From Gemmatimonadales bacterium (GTDB lineage Bacteria > Gemmatimonadota > Gemmatimonadetes > Gemmatimonadales > GWC2-71-9): a stretch of DNA of 28,181 bases. Below are positions 7,314 to 16,555 of the stretch, piece after piece; position 1 is the first letter of the stretch; each line of letters begins with the position of its first letter. The stretch is from positions 1 through 28,181 of the forward strand of contig SPDF01000002.1 of NCBI GenBank assembly GCA_004525055.1, in the 5' to 3' direction. The position numbers and the translations under genes were made by a program. The notes below the pieces were generated by a model. It did not search any database, was not told the DNA's origin, and saw nothing but the letters and a program-made list of their open reading frames with translations.

Positions 7314-7942
7314 TGCGTATTTGGCACCTGCTCCTTTGCACCCTATTCAGCGCCTCCGCTCTCGGCGCCCAGGCGGGCGACCGTGGTGTGTTCGCCATTC
7401 AGCAGGGCGAAACGCCGTTGGGTCGGGAGGAGTTCACCTATCAACCCGCCGCCAGTGGTGGGAAAGGCCTCCTGGCGTCGCTCGCCCGCTACCCAGCCAT
7501 GGCGCCGACGGTCCAGATTCAGGCGATGCTCGAACAGAACGCGGCAGGTGCCATCGTGGCCCTGCAGCTCGACACCAGGGCGCCAGGCGGGGTGAATCGC
7601 GTCACCGGTGCCGCGCTCAAAGACAACCTCACCGTTCGCCAGACGACCGCGACCGCGGAATCGGTGCGGGAATACCCCCGGGCCGCGGGCATCGTCATCC
7701 TCGACGACAGTCTCTTCGCGCCGTATCAAGTCGTGGCCCGCCGGGCGACGGCCGCCGGTGCGCGGATGCAGGTCCTCTTCCCGCGATCGGGGCGCCGCGG
7801 ACAGCTGACCGCTACCCAGGCCGACCCGACCACCATCGAGATGAGCGGTGTGGTCAGCGGCACCCTGACGGTGGATGCGTCCGGCCGCCTGATGCGCGTC
7901 GTGTTAGCCAACGGTGTTTCCGCGATCCGCCAGTCGAAGTAA
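7313..7942 (+). CDS. Small secreted protein of unknown function
   Basis: This 209-residue protein is one I do not assign to a family. Residues 1-21 are a signal peptide (MRIWHLLLCTLFSASALGAQ, cleavage near AQA). The mature part has FAIQQGETPLGREEFTYQ near the start, alternating beta-type segments, and ends with a VDASGRLMRVVLANG strand. This gives the look of a periplasmic all-beta protein that reports or binds a lipid-like ligand, but that is only an impression. It has no cysteine in the mature part and no membrane segment. Its ATG overlaps the stop of the creatininase-family gene by one base, so it is coexpressed with that hydrolase. About 130 bp follow before the export cluster. Confidence 0.7.
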   Translation: MRIWHLLLCTLFSASALGAQAGDRGVFAIQQGETPLGREEFTYQPAASGGKGLLASLARYPAMAPTVQIQAMLEQNAAGAIVALQLDTRAPGGVNRVTGAALKDNLTVRQTTATAESVREYPRAAGIVILDDSLFAPYQVVARRATAAGARMQVLFPRSGRRGQLTATQADPTTIEMSGVVSGTLTVDASGRLMRVVLANGVSAIRQSK

Positions 7943-7975
7943 CCGAGGCCCCCCGCCGAAGTTGTTGTCTGGCAT

Positions 7976-7981
7976 TATCTT
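7976..7981 (+). promoter_or_regulatory. Candidate -10 (TATCTT) for the export cluster
   Basis: GGCATTATCTTCCCC lies 95 nt before the TolC-like ATG in the only spacer upstream of the cluster. No convincing -35 is seen 17 nt upstream. If used, it leaves a leader of about 90 nt containing the hairpin at 8013-8038. Confidence 0.35.
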
Positions 7982-8012
7982 CCCCCCAGTTCGTCCCAAG
8001 GTGAAACTCATT

Positions 8013-8038
8013 GTGGGCCCCCATCGTAGGGGGCGCAC
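8013..8038 (+). promoter_or_regulatory. Leader hairpin upstream of the TolC-like gene
   Basis: Arms GCCCCC (8017-8022) and GGGGGC (8029-8034) with loop ATCGTA are extended past one G-G mismatch by GTG (8013-8015) and CAC (8036-8038). It is not followed by a T-run, so it is not a typical terminator. The role is unknown. Confidence 0.35.
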
Positions 8039-8076
8039 GACTCATTCCACTGCCCGAAGACACTGGGGAACATTTC

Positions 8077-9435
8077 ATGACGCACTGGAAGCGATTGCTC
8101 GCGGTTGGCCTCCTCGTTCCAGGTCTGGCCGTTGCGCAGCAGTCCACCACGCCGACGGCCACCCTGGAACCCGCGCCGACCGCCGGGGTCTCCCTGTCCG
8201 ATGCCATCAGCTCCGCCCTGGCCAATAATCCGGAATACCAGCAGTGGCTCAACAACGAGAGCCCCGCCAACATGGCGGTGAAGAGCGCGTACGCCACCTT
8301 CATCCCGAGCGCGAGCATCTCCGGCGGCTTCAATTACACCGGATCGGGCTCCTCGAACTTCGGTGGCACCAACGTCGTGAAAACGTCGTCCTCGGTCGGG
8401 TCGAATTACAGTATCGATCTCGGATGGAATCTCAATGGTCGGGTGCTGTACGGACCGGCGCAGTCCAGGGCGAATCTCCGGGCCACGAAGGAACAGATCG
8501 CGGCCGCCAACATCCAGCTCCGCGCCGCCGTCAACACCCAGTACCTGAACGTGCTCCAGACCAACGCACGGATCGACGTCGTCACACAGCAGGTCGCGCG
8601 GAACAAGGTGTTTCTCGAGCTGGCCAAAGCCCGCTATCAGGTCGGGCAGGCCACGATGCTCGATGTGCGCCAGGCGGAGGTGACCCTGGGACAGTCCGAA
8701 GTGGACCAGTTGGTGGCCAGGCAGCAGAACGCTGATGCCCGGCTGCAACTCTACCAGTTGATGGGGGTGACGCCGCCCGACGGGTTCGAGACGACCGTCC
8801 TCACCGACTCCTTCCCGGTCGTGGCACCGACGTACTCCCTGGACTCCCTGCTCAACACCGCCGCCCTGGTGAATCCGAACATCCTGGCCGCCGAGGCGTC
8901 GGCGCAGGTGAGCAAATTCAACCTGAGCGTCGTCAAGAGCGAGTATTTCCCCACGCTGCGCGCGTCGGCGGGCTGGAACGGCTACACCCAGCAGTACACC
9001 GGCCAGGATACCCTCCAGACGTTTCCGTGGGACTTTACCACGCAGCCGTTCCAGGTCTTCGCCGGCCTCTCGTTGCCCATCTTCGATGGGCTGCAGCGCG
9101 AGACCCGCGTGTCCCAGGCGAAGGCCACCCGGGACGACGCCACGGAGCAGGTGCGCGCGCAGTCGCTGCTGGTGCGCTCGCAAGTGACCAGCCGCTACCT
9201 GGCGATTAGCGCGGCGTACCAGGCGATCGCCGTGGCGGAGGCCAATAAGATCGCCGCCGCCGATCAGCTCCGGCTGGCGCAGGACCGGTACCGGCTGGGA
9301 CAGGGCACGGCGCTCGAACTCTCGGACTCCGAGGGTGCGGTGCAGCGCGCCGATGGCACCTATGTCGACGCCATCTATGGATATCATAAAGCCGTGGTCG
9401 CGCTCCAAGAGGCGGTCGGACAACCCTTTCGTTAA
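8077..9435 (+). CDS. TolC-family outer-membrane efflux channel
   Basis: This 452-residue outer-membrane factor forms the trimeric exit duct for a tripartite exporter. Residues 1-20 are a signal peptide (MTHWKRLLAVGLLVPGLAVA). The rest shows the internal repeat of the family: two long alpha-helical hairpins, with NTQYLNVLQTNARIDVVTQQ and KARYQVGQATMLDVRQAEVT in the first half. The second half has matching VTSRYLAISAAYQAIAVAEA and QDRYRLGQGTALELSDSE. The beta-barrel part includes FNYTGSGSSNFGG. The ATG at 8077 is chosen because it begins the signal peptide and has GGGGAA upstream; the frame is open for 22 codons further 5'. The adaptor starts 14 nt after its stop, so they form one operon with the ABC components. 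Confidence 0.92.
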   Translation: MTHWKRLLAVGLLVPGLAVAQQSTTPTATLEPAPTAGVSLSDAISSALANNPEYQQWLNNESPANMAVKSAYATFIPSASISGGFNYTGSGSSNFGGTNVVKTSSSVGSNYSIDLGWNLNGRVLYGPAQSRANLRATKEQIAAANIQLRAAVNTQYLNVLQTNARIDVVTQQVARNKVFLELAKARYQVGQATMLDVRQAEVTLGQSEVDQLVARQQNADARLQLYQLMGVTPPDGFETTVLTDSFPVVAPTYSLDSLLNTAALVNPNILAAEASAQVSKFNLSVVKSEYFPTLRASAGWNGYTQQYTGQDTLQTFPWDFTTQPFQVFAGLSLPIFDGLQRETRVSQAKATRDDATEQVRAQSLLVRSQVTSRYLAISAAYQAIAVAEANKIAAADQLRLAQDRYRLGQGTALELSDSEGAVQRADGTYVDAIYGYHKAVVALQEAVGQPFR

Positions 9436-9449
9436 TCCCGAGGACGCAC

Positions 9450-10729
9450 ATGTCACGTCGCACCAAGTTCGGACTTATCGCCGGCATCCTGATCGTCGTG
9501 GTCGGTGGCCTCTTCTTCCTGACCGCAGCCAGCCGCAACAAACGGGCGGTCGAGGTCCGGTTCGATACAGTCCAGCCTCAGGACCTGGTGGCCTCGGTCA
9601 CGGCCAGCGGCCGGATCGAGCCACAGACGAAGGTGGACATCAGCGCCGATATCACCGGGCGCATCACGCAGATCGCGGTCAAGGAAGGCGACTGGGTCAA
9701 GAAGGGGCAGTTCCTGCTGCAAATCGACCCGTCACAGTATGAGGCCTCCGTCGCCCGCGCCGAGGCGCTGCTGTCCGCTTCGACGGCCTCACAGGTCCAG
9801 GCCAGGGCCAACTACGACCAGGCGGAACGGACGGTCGGGCGCGCCAAGGAGCTCAGCACCAGCAGCCCGAACCTGATCTCGACCGAGGCGGTGGAGCAGG
9901 CGCAGACCGCGTTTGATGTCGCCAAGGCCAATCTGAACGCTGCCAACGCGCAGATGGCGCAGAATCGCGCCACGCTGCAGGACTCAAAGGATCAGCTCGC
10001 CAAGACGCGGCTCATCAGCCCGCTCGACGGCCGGGTCACCCGCCTCAACGTCGAGGTCGGCGAAGTCGCCGTGCCCGGCACCTTCTCGCGGGAGACGGCG
10101 CTGCTCATGACCGTGGCCGACCTCTCCGTGATTCTGGCCAAGGTCCAGGTGGACGAGACCGACGTCGTGCGCCTGGCACTCGGCGACTCGGTGCGCGTCA
10201 CCATCGACGCCTTCCCCGATACGGCGTTCGTCGGGCGCGTCACCGAAATCAGCAACAGCGCGCAGTTGACCGCCACGGCCACGGCCGGGGGCTCGTCGGA
10301 TCGGGCCGTCGACTTCGACGTCGAGGTCACCATCTCGAATCCGCCGGCCGACATCCGGCCGGACCTGAGCGCCACCGCCAAGGTCATCACCGATACCCGC
10401 ACCCAGGTCCCGAGTGTGCCGATTATCGCGCTGACGGTCCGTCCGCACGAGGTGGTGCCCAATGAGAGCGCACCGTCCGGCAGCGAGGCGGCGGATACGT
10501 CGGAAAAGAAGATGGTCGACACGGAAGGGGTGTTCGTCGTGCGCGAGGGCATCGCCACCTTCACCCCGGTCAAGGTGGGCATCGCGGGGGAGGAGTACTT
10601 CGAGGTCGTGTCCGGCGTGCAGTTGGGCGACTCGATCGTCGCCGGTACCTATCAGACCATCCGCGACCTGCAGGACAGCGCCAAGGTCCGCGCGGCGAAG
10701 ATTCCCGCGCCGGGTGGAGGCAACAAGTG

Positions 10730-10730
<1 letters not shown>
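9450..10730 (+). CDS. HlyD/MacA-like periplasmic adaptor subunit
   Basis: This 426-residue membrane-fusion protein links the inner-membrane ABC permeases to the TolC-like channel. One N-terminal membrane anchor (about residues 7-28, LIAGILIVVVGGLFFLTA) is followed by the first half-lipoyl segment (SGRIEPQTKVDISADITGRI, KEGDWVKKGQ). A helical hairpin (about 85-190) comes next, then the second half-lipoyl segment (LISPLDGRVTRLNVEVGE) and the beta-barrel (DETDVVRLALGDSVRVTID). A C-terminal membrane-proximal domain follows (VKVGIAGEEYFEVVSGVQLG). An acidic/serine-rich insert (about 335-355) is distinctive. A GGACGCAC stretch precedes the ATG and the Shine-Dalgarno is only modest. The stop overlaps the ATG of the ATPase gene (TGATG). 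Confidence 0.92.
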
Positions 10731-11431
<701 letters not shown>

Positions 11432-11435
11432 TTCG

Positions 11436-12677
11436 ATGCCGATCTGGGAAGCGGTTACGATGGCCCTCCGCACGATCTGGGCGCAGAAGCTCAAGAGCTT
11501 CTTCTCCCTGATCGGTGTGCTCATCGGGGTCATGTTCCTGATTGCGGTCGTGTCGATCGTCCAGGGCATGAACGTGTACATGGAAGACCAGTTCGCGAAC
11601 CGATTGATCGGCCTCAACGTCTTCCAGGTCCGCCAACGGCCGGGCATCGTCACTGGTGACGTGACGCGGGAAACCTGGCTGAGCTGGCGTCGACGCCCGC
11701 GAATCAGCTATGCCGACGCCGATTACATCAAGGCAGGCCTCAAGACCCCCGCGACGATCGCCATGTATTGCGCCGATCGGATGCCGCTCTCCTATAACGG
11801 CAAGACCGCGAAGGACATCGACCTGATTGGAACCGAAGCGACGTACTTCAAGATCAAGAATTTCGAGATCGCGAACGGGCGCGCCTTCACCGCGCAGGAG
11901 GTCCGCGCCTCACAGAACGTCGTCGTCCTCGGCGACCTCGTCGCCGAAAAGCTGTACGCCGGGCAGGATCCGGTCGGCAAGGAAGTCTCGATCGCCGGGC
12001 TCCCCTACCGCATCGTCGGGGTGGTGGCCAAGCAGGGGACGATGTTCGGCTTCTCCATGGACAAGTTTGCCATCATGCCCTACACCGCCCCGGCGCGGCG
12101 TTACATCTGCCCGATCAACATCCTGGATGACATCCAAATCCAGACCGCCGGGCCGACCGATATGCTCGCGGCGATGGCCGAGGTCGAGGCGATGATGCGG
12201 ATCCGGCGCCAGCTCAAGCCGGCGCAGGAAAACAACTTCTACCTGCAGACGGCGGAAGGCGCGCTCGAGGGCTGGAAGCGATTCTCCAAGATTCTCTTCA
12301 TGGCTCTGCCGGGCCTGGTCGCCATATCCCTGGTGGTCGGCGGCATCGTGATCATGAACATCATGCTCATGGCGGTGTCCGAACGGACCCGGGAAATCGG
12401 CATCCGCAAGGCGCTCGGTGCCAAGCGGAGGGACATTCTGGCCCAGTTTGTCGTTGAGTCAGCCACGCTGTCAGTGGTCGGCGCAGGCTTGGGCATCGGC
12501 GCGGGGATCCTGTTGGCCTTCGTGGTACGAGCCCTCTCACCGCTGCCGGCCGCGGTGGCCCCCTGGTCCATCCTGGTGGGCGTCGGTCTCGGCATCTTTG
12601 TCGGCGTCGTGGCGGGCGTCTACCCAGCCACGCGTGCCAGTCGGTTGGATCCCATCGTGGCGCTCCGCGCCGAATAA
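11436..12677 (+). CDS. FtsX/MacB-type ABC permease 1 (type A of pair 1)
   Basis: This is a 413-residue inner-membrane permease. An N-terminal span (about residues 20-43, FSLIGVLIGVMFLIAVVSIV) is followed by a large periplasmic MacB-PCD-like domain (about 45-275). Three C-terminal spans carry the signature RTREIGIRKALGAKRRDILA, which contacts the ATPase. The segment LKPAQENNF in the periplasmic domain is shared with permease 2. It starts 4 nt after the ATPase stop. It is more similar to permease 3 than to permease 2 in the N-terminal half (SFFSLIGVLIG, IVQGMNVY, IGLNVFQVR), so it belongs to an A-type lineage. The type A/type B order suggests a heterodimer with permease 2. Confidence 0.92.
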   Translation: MPIWEAVTMALRTIWAQKLKSFFSLIGVLIGVMFLIAVVSIVQGMNVYMEDQFANRLIGLNVFQVRQRPGIVTGDVTRETWLSWRRRPRISYADADYIKAGLKTPATIAMYCADRMPLSYNGKTAKDIDLIGTEATYFKIKNFEIANGRAFTAQEVRASQNVVVLGDLVAEKLYAGQDPVGKEVSIAGLPYRIVGVVAKQGTMFGFSMDKFAIMPYTAPARRYICPINILDDIQIQTAGPTDMLAAMAEVEAMMRIRRQLKPAQENNFYLQTAEGALEGWKRFSKILFMALPGLVAISLVVGGIVIMNIMLMAVSERTREIGIRKALGAKRRDILAQFVVESATLSVVGAGLGIGAGILLAFVVRALSPLPAAVAPWSILVGVGLGIFVGVVAGVYPATRASRLDPIVALRAE

Positions 12678-12689
12678 CGAGGAGCCACC

Positions 12690-13937
12690 ATGTCGCAGAC
12701 GTTCAGCCGGGCCTTTGAGGGGATCGGCATTGCGCTCGACTCGCTCCGCGCCAGCAAGGTGCGTGCGGCGCTGACCATCCTCGGCGTGGCCATCGGCGTC
12801 ATGGTGGTCATCGCCATGGCCTCCGCCATTACCGGCATCAACCGCGCGCTGGAACGGGAACTGGAGTCTGCCGGCCCGCGGACCTTCTTCGTCCAGCGGT
12901 TCTTCCAGGGCGGGCTCAATATTTCCGATGGCTCGGACGAGCTCTCTCCGTGGCGCAAGAACCCCTGGATCACGGTGAATGAGTCGGAGATGATTCGCCA
13001 GCTGCCGGCCATCCAGGAGGTCTCGATCGACGAGTCGACCCGGGGCGCGGTCAAATACGGCGACATCGACCTGCCCAGCGTCGGGGTGGCGGGCTTCGGC
13101 CCGGCCTGGGTCTACGTGACCGGCGGCGAGATCGTGGCCGGACGGAGCTTCACCGCCATGGAGTACGCCGCCGGCGCCCGCGTGGCCGTCATCAACGACA
13201 AAGTGGCGGAGCGGCTCTTCCCGGGGCTCGACCCCATCGGGAAGACGATCAAGATCTTCGGACAACCGTTCCAGGTCATCGGCCTGCACGTGGCCGCGGC
13301 TTCCCTCTTCGGGGGCGGCGACGAGGCTCGACTCGCGATTCCGCACAGCACCTTTGAGAAGGTCGCGGATTACTGGAAGGGGTGGATGAGCATCTCCGTC
13401 ATGCCGGTCGAAGGCGTGACGGTGGGGGAGGCCCAGGATCAGGTCGTGGCCGCTCTCCGTGGCAGTCGCGGTCTCAAGCCGGCGCAGGAGAATAACTTCG
13501 CCATCCTGACCCAGGACCGGATCCTCGAGACCTTCGACAGCATGACGAGCGCCTTTTTCCTCGTGATGCTGGCCCTGTCGAGCGTCGGCCTCATGGTTGG
13601 CGGAGTCGGCGTGGTGGCGATCATGATGATCTCCGTCACCGAACGCACCCGTGAGATCGGCGTGCGCAAGGCACTGGGCGCCACGCGGCGTGAGGTCCTC
13701 TTCCAGTTCCTCGTGGAGGCGGCCACGCTCACGCTCGTCGGCGGTGTGGTCGGCATGATGCTCGGCGGGCTGATTGCCCTCGCGATCAACAAGCTGACCC
13801 CGATTCCCGCCGCCGTACCGCTCTGGTCCGTGGTGGTGGCCCTCCTGGCGTCCATCGTCACCGGCATCATGTTCGGCATGTACCCGGCCAACAAGGCCAG
13901 TAAGCTGGACCCGGTCGAAGCGCTGAGATACGAATAG
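12690..13937 (+). CDS. FtsX/MacB-type ABC permease 2 (type B of pair 1)
   Basis: This 415-residue permease has the same plan as permease 1: one N-terminal span (LTILGVAIGVMVVIAMASAI), a periplasmic domain and three C-terminal spans with RTREIGVRKALGATRREVLF. N-terminal wording (IALDSLRASKVRAALTILGV, AGPRTFFVQRFF) aligns with permease 4 (MALDAMRANKMRSALTVLGV, AGPTTFYVMRYF), so it is the B-type partner. GAGGAGCCACC gives a Shine-Dalgarno just before the ATG, 12 nt after permease 1. A 27-nt block at 13473-13499 matches 12213-12239 in permease 1 at 25 positions. It is followed by a hairpin and a new promoter-like site, so pair 2 may be transcribed separately. Confidence 0.92.
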   Translation: MSQTFSRAFEGIGIALDSLRASKVRAALTILGVAIGVMVVIAMASAITGINRALERELESAGPRTFFVQRFFQGGLNISDGSDELSPWRKNPWITVNESEMIRQLPAIQEVSIDESTRGAVKYGDIDLPSVGVAGFGPAWVYVTGGEIVAGRSFTAMEYAAGARVAVINDKVAERLFPGLDPIGKTIKIFGQPFQVIGLHVAAASLFGGGDEARLAIPHSTFEKVADYWKGWMSISVMPVEGVTVGEAQDQVVAALRGSRGLKPAQENNFAILTQDRILETFDSMTSAFFLVMLALSSVGLMVGGVGVVAIMMISVTERTREIGVRKALGATRREVLFQFLVEAATLTLVGGVVGMMLGGLIALAINKLTPIPAAVPLWSVVVALLASIVTGIMFGMYPANKASKLDPVEALRYE

Positions 13938-13952
13938 GCATGGCCGCGTGAA

Positions 13953-13982
13953 CGTAGGGGCGCAAGGCGTTGCGCCCCTACG
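13953..13982. repeat. REP-like perfect 13-bp hairpin between the permease pairs
   Basis: Perfect arms at 13953-13965 and 13970-13982 (CGTAGGGGCGCAA and its complement) flank a GGCG loop. There is no T-run on either side, so it is not an ordinary intrinsic terminator. Its GTAGGGGCG...CGCCCCTAC form resembles dispersed intergenic palindromes of REP type, which is inference from its look alone. It sits in the 76-bp gap between permease 2 and permease 3. Confidence 0.6.
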
Positions 13983-14001
13983 CGCGTCCCCCCTGCCCCG
14001 C

Positions 14002-14007
14002 TAGTTT
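14002..14007 (+). promoter_or_regulatory. -10-like TAGTTT for permease 3 (leaderless)
   Basis: TAGTTT is followed by TCTCCC and the ATG at 14014. No purine-rich Shine-Dalgarno is present. The same hexamer with the same 6-nt spacing precedes grpE, so the second permease pair may be transcribed from its own start as a leaderless mRNA. Confidence 0.5.
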
Positions 14008-14013
14008 TCTCCC

Positions 14014-15258
14014 ATGTCCTTCCGTGAAGCCCTCCGCCTCGCCCTCCAGTCCATCCTCGGCAGCAAGTTGCGGTCGTTTTTCACCCTGCTCGGCATCATC
14101 GTCTCGGTCGGGTTCCTGGTGGCGGTGGTGGCCATCATCCAGGGGATGAACGCCTACGTCAAGGAGAACATCACCGGCGCCGTCATCGGGACCAACGCCT
14201 TTCAGGTCCGGCGGACGCCGGTGTCGTTCGGGTTGATGGACGACGAGGAGGTGCGGTCCATCGCCAAGCGCCCCCTCGTGACCACCGACGACGCCGAGGT
14301 CGTGCGGCGCGCCCTTCCCGACGCCGAGGCGGTCGCCTTCCAGTCGGGATGGCCGACGCCGACGAGCGATCTCACCTACCGCAACCAGCGGATCGGCGAC
14401 GTCCTGGTGTTCGGCATCACCCCCGCCTACCAGATTGTACGCGACTACGTCTTCGCCGCCGGCGACCCGATGAGCGAACCGGACGTGACGGGGCGACGGA
14501 TGGTGGCCATCGTGGGGTTCGACGTGGCGGACAAACTCTTCGGCGACCCGGAGAAGGCGATCGGCAAGGCCATTCGAATCGCGGGGCGTGAGTTCACGAT
14601 CAAGGGGGTCGTCGCCAAGAAGGGGAAAGTGCTCGGGCAGTCGTTCGACGGCTTTGCCCTGATTCCCTACTCCACGTTCGAATCGATCTACGGACGCCGC
14701 AAGACCACGGTGGTCTCGGTCAAGATGCGCGACGCGGACGAGGTGGAGCCCGCCATGGCCCGCGCTCAGGAGGCGATGCGGCTGGCGCACAAGCTCCGGC
14801 CCAACGAGCCCGACGACTTCACGGTGGACAAGGCCGATGCCCTCGTCGCCTTCTGGAAGCGCCTCACCAAGGTCCTCTTCACGATCGTTCCCGCCGTGGT
14901 CTGCATCGGCATCGTGGTGGGCGGTATCGTGATCATGAACATCATGCTGATGACGGTCAACGAACGGACCAGGGAAATCGGCGTCCGGAAGTCCCTCGGC
15001 GCGACGCGCCGGGACATTCAGCGCCAGTTTCTCGTGGAGGCCGCCACCCTTTCGTTCTTCGGGGGCATCCTGGGGGTCGTGGCGGGGTGGTCCCTCGCGC
15101 TCCTGGTCTCCTCGTTTACGCCGCTCCCGGCGCGGGTGACCCTCTGGTCGATCTCGTTGGCCCTGGCCCTCGGGATCGGCACCGGCCTGATCTTCGGCGT
15201 CTATCCCGCCTCGCGCGCCGCGAAACTCGACCCCATGACCGCGCTCCGCGCCGAGTGA
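14014..15258 (+). CDS. FtsX/MacB-type ABC permease 3 (type A of pair 2)
   Basis: This 414-residue permease has an N-terminal span (FFTLLGIIVSVGFLVAVVAI), a periplasmic domain (about 45-280) and three C-terminal spans with RTREIGVRKSLGATRRDIQR. It parallels permease 1: SKLRSFFTLLG, IIQGMNAYV, NAFQVRRTP, VVAKKGKVLGQSFDGFALIP. The second pair therefore looks like a duplication of the first. The start ATG 14014 begins the conserved short cytoplasmic N-terminus; it lacks a Shine-Dalgarno and has TAGTTT 6 nt upstream. No ATPase gene accompanies this pair. It probably uses the ATPase encoded at 10730, or one elsewhere. Confidence 0.92.
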   Translation: MSFREALRLALQSILGSKLRSFFTLLGIIVSVGFLVAVVAIIQGMNAYVKENITGAVIGTNAFQVRRTPVSFGLMDDEEVRSIAKRPLVTTDDAEVVRRALPDAEAVAFQSGWPTPTSDLTYRNQRIGDVLVFGITPAYQIVRDYVFAAGDPMSEPDVTGRRMVAIVGFDVADKLFGDPEKAIGKAIRIAGREFTIKGVVAKKGKVLGQSFDGFALIPYSTFESIYGRRKTTVVSVKMRDADEVEPAMARAQEAMRLAHKLRPNEPDDFTVDKADALVAFWKRLTKVLFTIVPAVVCIGIVVGGIVIMNIMLMTVNERTREIGVRKSLGATRRDIQRQFLVEAATLSFFGGILGVVAGWSLALLVSSFTPLPARVTLWSISLALALGIGTGLIFGVYPASRAAKLDPMTALRAE

Positions 15259-15262
15259 CGCG

Positions 15263-16504
15263 ATGATTCCACTGAGTCGGATCGGTGAGGGCGTCCTGAT
15301 GGCGCTGGACGCCATGCGCGCCAACAAGATGCGCTCCGCGCTCACCGTGCTGGGTGTGATCATCGGCGTGGCGACGGTGATGACCATGGCGTCCATCGTC
15401 CAGGGCGTGCGCTCCCAGATCTTCAACGCCATCGAGGTGGCCGGGCCGACCACGTTTTACGTGATGCGGTACTTCTCGCAGACGCCCCTCAATCCGGACA
15501 ACCTCCCGTATGAGGTACGCATCCGGCCGGTGCTCCGGGAGAGCGACGCCGAAGCGATCCGGCAAGTCCCGGAGATTCAGTACGCCGGCATGTGGATCCA
15601 GGTCTTCGCACGGCTGGAGTACCAGGGAACCCAGACTCAGATGATCACCGTGTGGGCGGCGGACGACCATTACATGGAGCTCCAGGGCGGCACCCTGCTC
15701 CGAGGTCGCTTCTTCACCCGATCAGAACTCACCGGGGAACAGGTGATGGTCCTCGAGGAGCAGACCGCGGAACACCTCTTTGGCCGGCTCGACCCGATGG
15801 AGCGGACCGTCCGGGTGAATGGCGTGCCGTTCCGGATCATCGGCATCTACCTGAAACCCGACAACATCTTCGAGCCCCCAGGGCAGGAGACAGCGGGGAT
15901 CATCCCCTATCGCGCGGCCAAGTACAATCTGCGATACGACGAGACCAACACCCTCTGGATCTCGGTCAAGGGCCGCCCCGAGATCAGTGTCGCGAAGGCG
16001 CAGGACCTCGTGACGGTCGCCCTGAGGCGCGAGCGCAAACTCCGGCCAGGCGTCCCGAACACCTTCGACCTGATCACGCAGGACCAGATTCTCGACATCA
16101 TGGGAAGCCTGACCTCCGCCTTCTTCGGTGTCATGGTGGCGCTCTCGAGCGTAGCCCTCCTCGTCGGGGGCATCGGGGTGATGGCCATCATGATGGTATC
16201 GGTCACCGACCGCACCAGAGAGATCGGCCTCCGGAAGGCGCTCGGGGCCACTCGCCGGGAGATTCTGCTCCAGTTTCTCGTGGAGGCCGCCACCCTGACG
16301 CTGATGGGGGGTCTCCTCGGCATCCTGGTAGGGCTGGGACTCGGCGAGGTCCTGAAACGCGTGCTCAATCTGGAGTCCTCAGTGCCCCTCTGGAGCGCCG
16401 CACTGGCCACGGTGGTCTCGGTGGGCATCGGGCTGGCCTTCGGGCTCTACCCGGCCAATAAGGCTGCCGCGATGGACCCCATCGAGGCGCTGCGCCACGA
16501 GTAG
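15263..16504 (+). CDS. FtsX/MacB-type ABC permease 4 (type B of pair 2)
   Basis: This 413-residue permease starts 4 nt after permease 3. Its N-terminal span is LTVLGVIIGVATVMTMASIV. The periplasmic domain contains VAGPTTFYVMRYFSQTPLN, then three C-terminal spans with RTREIGLRKALGATRREILL. It is closest in wording to permease 2 and ends, like it, in a YPANKA...DPIEALRHE tail. Together with permease 3 it would form a second A/B heterodimer. The domain plan lacks the fused ATPase of true MacB, as expected where the ATPase is a separate gene. It is the last gene of the export cluster; a purine-rich tandem repeat follows its stop. Confidence 0.92.
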   Translation: MIPLSRIGEGVLMALDAMRANKMRSALTVLGVIIGVATVMTMASIVQGVRSQIFNAIEVAGPTTFYVMRYFSQTPLNPDNLPYEVRIRPVLRESDAEAIRQVPEIQYAGMWIQVFARLEYQGTQTQMITVWAADDHYMELQGGTLLRGRFFTRSELTGEQVMVLEEQTAEHLFGRLDPMERTVRVNGVPFRIIGIYLKPDNIFEPPGQETAGIIPYRAAKYNLRYDETNTLWISVKGRPEISVAKAQDLVTVALRRERKLRPGVPNTFDLITQDQILDIMGSLTSAFFGVMVALSSVALLVGGIGVMAIMMVSVTDRTREIGLRKALGATRREILLQFLVEAATLTLMGGLLGILVGLGLGEVLKRVLNLESSVPLWSAALATVVSVGIGLAFGLYPANKAAAMDPIEALRHE

Positions 16505-16540
16505 GCGGGGAAGCGGGGAGGCGGAGAGGCGGGGAGGCGG
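16505..16540. repeat. 8-bp purine-rich tandem repeat, 4.5 copies
   Basis: Consecutive units GCGGGGAA, GCGGGGAG, GCGGAGAG, GCGGGGAG and a half unit GCGG start directly after the permease 4 stop. The strand carries three GGGG runs plus GG runs, so it could fold as a G-quadruplex. The repeat occupies most of the 51-bp gap before the deacetylase promoter. Confidence 0.8.
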
Positions 16541-16541
16541 C

Positions 16542-16547
16542 TAAGTT
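16542..16547 (+). promoter_or_regulatory. -10-like TAAGTT for the deacetylase gene (leaderless)
   Basis: TAAGTT is followed by 8 nt (ATTTCCCC) and the ATG at 16556. The bases before the ATG are pyrimidine-rich, with no Shine-Dalgarno. An alternative TTATTT is offset by a few bases. Confidence 0.45.
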
Positions 16548-16555
16548 ATTTCCCC

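Noticed and set aside
8008..9456. A 480-codon minus-strand open frame opposite the TolC-like gene
   Set aside because: GC-rich codon-position bias opens long antisense frames here. The plus-strand frame has a signal peptide and both TolC repeats, while the antisense one is low-complexity with no motifs.
13953..13982. Intrinsic terminator after permease 2
   Set aside because: The stem is strong but no T-run follows on either strand, so I list it as a REP-like hairpin.
13978..15453. A 490-codon minus-strand open frame opposite permeases 3 and 4
   Set aside because: It is His/Asp/Arg-rich mirror sequence across two well-conserved permease genes, so it is a shadow frame.
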